Source: Lunularia cruciata (taxonomy: Eukaryota; Streptophyta; Marchantiopsida; Lunulariales; Lunulariaceae). From it: a stretch of 64,000 nt of DNA. Each line of letters begins with the position of its first letter. Positions within the stretch are counted from its first letter, which is position 1. The stretch lies in NCBI GenBank assembly GCA_948567375.1, contig OX419758.1, positions 42,723,001 through 42,787,000 on the forward strand. Direction: 5' to 3'. Under the pieces are notes generated by a model that had not been told where the DNA came from, made no database searches, and saw nothing but the letters and a program-made list of their open reading frames with translations. This document shows, in pieces, positions 61,391 to 64,000 of this stretch. Both the position numbers and the translations under genes were made by a program.

Positions 61391-61801
61391 TGTAAAAGAC
61401 CAAGACCAAGGAGAGAAATAGGAGAATGGAAACTCACATTGGGACACTTGAATGAGAGAAAACTCTGAATGCCTAACATGAGCTTTGGCTTTGGTATTTA
61501 TAGGTAGCATACAAAGCCCTTGAGAAGCTTCTCAAGAAGCTTGCTCTAGCCACTTTCTTAGAGTGCAAGCCGAGTTAACTAAGAAGCTTCTCAAGAAGCT
61601 TCATTCTAGAAGCCGCCTACTTGGCGTGCAAGCTAAGCTAATTAAAAGCTTCTAGAAGCTACCTGCTTGGAGCATAAGTTAACTAGTTAGGAAGCTTCCT
61701 AAGAAGCTTCATAGATGCTTCTAGAATATTCTAGGCTAATTTGGCTTATTCTCTACTTTCTTAGCCTTACTAACTACGTTGCTAAACTCCATATTGTTGT
61801 A
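61391..61801 (-). repeat. 5' LTR and promoter of the chromovirus
   Basis: The 411-bp LTR begins TACAACAATATGG and ends TCTTTTACA on the sense strand, so its ends are TA...CA in place of TG...CA. The TATAAATA box is at 61502-61495. Upstream lie many GAAGCTTC/TTCTAGAA palindromes, including a perfect TTCnnGAAnnTTC at 61719-61731 and the 18-bp palindrome CTTGAGAAGCTTCTCAAG near 61519-61536. Confidence 0.92.
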
Positions 61802-61806
61802 GGTAG

Positions 61807-64000
61807 AAACATCACACCAAAGTCCAACAAAATTGGGATGGCAACCCTTGTTCTCCCTTTTATGGGAAGGTAGGTGAACAAATTGACATTTTCACAAACG
61901 TGAAATCCCCATCAAACAACAACAACAAGGAGTGCATGGCCAAGGAAGCGGCTCTCACTCATGGAGCAAAGGAGACAACTGTCATGAATCACAACAAGAA
62001 CCCGCACACAAAATGAGGAAGGCCATATAAGGACAACTAGGCAAGAACTGAAATTCTCTACCTTGGCGAATGATCGCCTACACCATTCATACCATAACCC
62101 TAATGATGGAAGTGTTGGAAGAGATTTTTCCATTGTACCAAAAGTTAGATCCAAAGATGAATGAACAAGCAAGCAACCCTTATTTGCCACTTGCATCACC
62201 TAGTCCAAACCAAAACAAACAAAAAGGACAAGGAAAGTTATGAGTGCATAGAGGAGTTCCAGAAAGAGGAACTAAAATGAAAAGAGAAGTACAAAAATCT
62301 CATCCAAGAGTTGAAGAAGGAGGTCAATGATTATAGCCTATAGGTCTTCCATTAGCAAACTCAACACAAAGAGGAGATCCAAAATCAAGATGACAAACTC
62401 ACATCACTACAAAGAAAGCTAGAAATGGCCAAGGCTGATACGAAGGCAATTGAGATCAGATATGGAAATTTGAAATAATTGACTAACCATTTTATCTCCA
62501 ATTTATCTACCAACCTTAGACAACAACAAGAGAAGGTGCTAGAGCAAGAAAGTGGATTTGAGAGGAGATGACCGACAAACTCAGCACCAAATATGCCAAT
62601 CTGGAGACCAAAAAAGTGGGGTTGCTCACAAATATTGGGCATACAAACACTCAGCTACTTAGCCAATTGGAGCGCATGGCCAATGAAACTTCTCAACAAA
62701 CAAGGGAAAAAGATATATGCACTCAATTTGAAATGCTTGAGAAGAAGGCATACATGAACAAGCAACTCAAGGCATTGTCTATGAAACTCCAAAGCCACAC
62801 CAATGCCAAGTTTGAGCATACTCAAATTGGCTTTGAATGAATTGTGGATGGCTATTGAAAGGAGCCCACAGACCTAGTTCACATTTACAAAGGGGTTGAG
62901 ATTTTGTCCCAAGCATCACTTGCACCTCCTATTGAAGAATAACAATGGATCCTAGCATTACAAAAATAGCCGTAGTCATTTCCATTTTTAAATGATAAGA
63001 TGTTGCTTCATACATATTGTTAACACTTCTATTGTCATAGACTTAAGAAGTTGGTGGATGTACATAGTTGTAAATAGGTAGTTAGGCTAACACAATAAGT
63101 ATTGTTAGTCTGTTGGAGGTAGATGACTCCCAAATAAGTTGATTACAGCCATGGTTACCTACCATTAGGACTAGGGTTAGGGATAATATATGATCAAGAT
63201 TGAGTGGGTTAGATATACACAAGAAATTTGCATCTATTGTAGCCATTGGATCTATCTATGGCCAAGTAGGAACTATATAAAAGGCTTAGGCTTGATATTC
63301 ACAAGGTCCATTTGGTGCATTCTTCTTTTGAAAGAAAATAGAAATTTTATACTATCAAGACTCATGAGTAGGTATATGTGTATTAATCTGCACTCTAACT
63401 CAATGATTGTATGCTCAATAGGTCTAGGAGTGAAAAATCTTAAGGTACAAACCAAAGCACTAGAGTGTTGCAATGCATTTATGTGGAATTGAGTTTGTCC
63501 AAAGTTAGGAATGATAAGGTACAATAATAGGTATAACTTGATAGGCCTAGTTCCTTATCAAGTAACACCCCCATGTAGGATTGAGTATCAAAAAATGTTT
63601 TAGACTCTCATAACTTTGTGCATTTTGGAAAGGATAGAACGTGGTGTTGCTATTTTAGTCTTCAAAGTGAAGTAAATTTTGAAACCTCTTACTTTAATTT
63701 AGTTTGTAAAGTTATCAAACCCTGTTGGATAGGATGTATTGGGTTGCATTTTATATATCTTGTGGCAAGAGTATTGTACAAATTTTAGCTATTATGAACC
63801 ACACTTTGATAGTTTGAAACCCAAATGGACAACCAATGAACAAAAGGATTCTTGAACAAAGTGACCTTTGTTACTAATGAGCCCACCCCTTCTTAGGAAT
63901 CCTCTAGATTTGACCTTTTAATACATAGGATCGTAGATTGCTTATAGTTTCATAGTGTCACTTGGTTGGTGACATTACCTTCTTTTGGGAATGATGTTGC
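61807..64000 (+). other. Degraded coding-like DNA, right part, with coiled-coil remnants
   Basis: This continues the sequence that stops at the left TSD. At 62240-62850 the plus strand reads, in broken frames, coiled-coil sequence rich in Glu, Lys, Gln and Leu (IQELKKEVNDYSL, KLTSLQRKLEMAKADTKAIE, then a clean 90-codon frame at 62568-62840 with heptad-like spacing). No domain name can be given. From about 62.9 kb to the end nothing coding is recognised. Confidence 0.4.

Larger units (their letters stand above)
56189..61801 (-). mobile_element. Structurally complete Ty3/gypsy chromovirus, TSD GGTAG
   Basis: A 5.61-kb element on the minus strand has two LTRs (5' LTR 61801-61391, 3' LTR 56597-56189), a tRNA-Met primer site and a purine tract, and is flanked on both sides by GGTAG (56184-56188 and 61802-61806). 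The internal order is gag, protease, RT, RNase H, integrase, chromodomain, as in chromoviruses. The coding region is decayed, but the structure and TSD are intact, so it is younger than the surrounding debris. Confidence 0.93.

Noticed and set aside
1-64000. Viral, phage, toxin or plant NLR-type immune genes
   Set aside because: No capsid, replicase, toxin or NB-LRR motif was seen in any frame; the reverse transcriptase relics are all LTR-retrotransposon or LINE types.

Overview
This 64 kb window reads as nuclear DNA of a land plant. Two intron-rich host genes, both on the minus strand, sit in intergenic DNA that is filled with decayed retrotransposons. The DXO1 homologue has the plant-type acidic and Gly-rich N-terminal extension. 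The LINE relic carries the 'NYRTI' type of reverse transcriptase. The LTR elements use initiator-tRNA-Met primer sites. I favour a seedless plant (moss or other bryophyte; lycophyte or fern not excluded), but no single sequence here fixes the species.

Layout: 1-9.9 kb is moderately GC-rich and has no gene I recognise, only simple and tandem repeats near the left edge. 9.9-18.2 kb is a 14-exon gene for a membrane-anchored, M16 peptidase-like protein that lacks the zinc motif. Two of its introns carry copies of a dispersed hairpin-bearing repeat. 20.6-24.8 kb is a truncated Ty3/gypsy element with 5' LTR and primer site, broken by a solo LTR of its own family in opposite orientation with a clear 5-bp target-site duplication (TSD). 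27.5-29.5 kb is a direct-repeat array of the same dispersed family found in the M16 introns. 30.3-34.4 kb is a 13-exon DXO1/Rai1-type decapping/deNADding enzyme gene with a 24-nt microexon and a GC-AG intron. Both gene models were built by hand; every exon phase joins and both total lengths are multiples of three.

From about 35 kb the sequence becomes very AT-rich and holds only transposon debris: a LINE relic (37.9-40.0 kb), a 365-bp tandem duplication (40.7-41.4 kb), a structurally complete but coding-dead Ty1/copia element with TSD TAATG (42.07-47.36 kb), an isolated LTR of the 20.6 kb gypsy family (47.9-48.6 kb), a truncated second copia (52.5-54.1 kb), and a structurally complete minus-strand Ty3/gypsy chromovirus with TSD GGTAG (56.19-61.80 kb). 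The chromovirus interrupts an older degraded stretch with coiled-coil coding remnants that resumes at 61.8 kb.

The two host genes are not an operon-like pair and I see no functional link beyond shared strand and proximity. I found no convincing new multi-gene system. The best leads are the chromovirus LTR with heat-shock-element-like palindromes upstream of its TATA box, the dispersed repeat with two competing hairpins, and the M16 protein that has kept its fold but not its zinc site.
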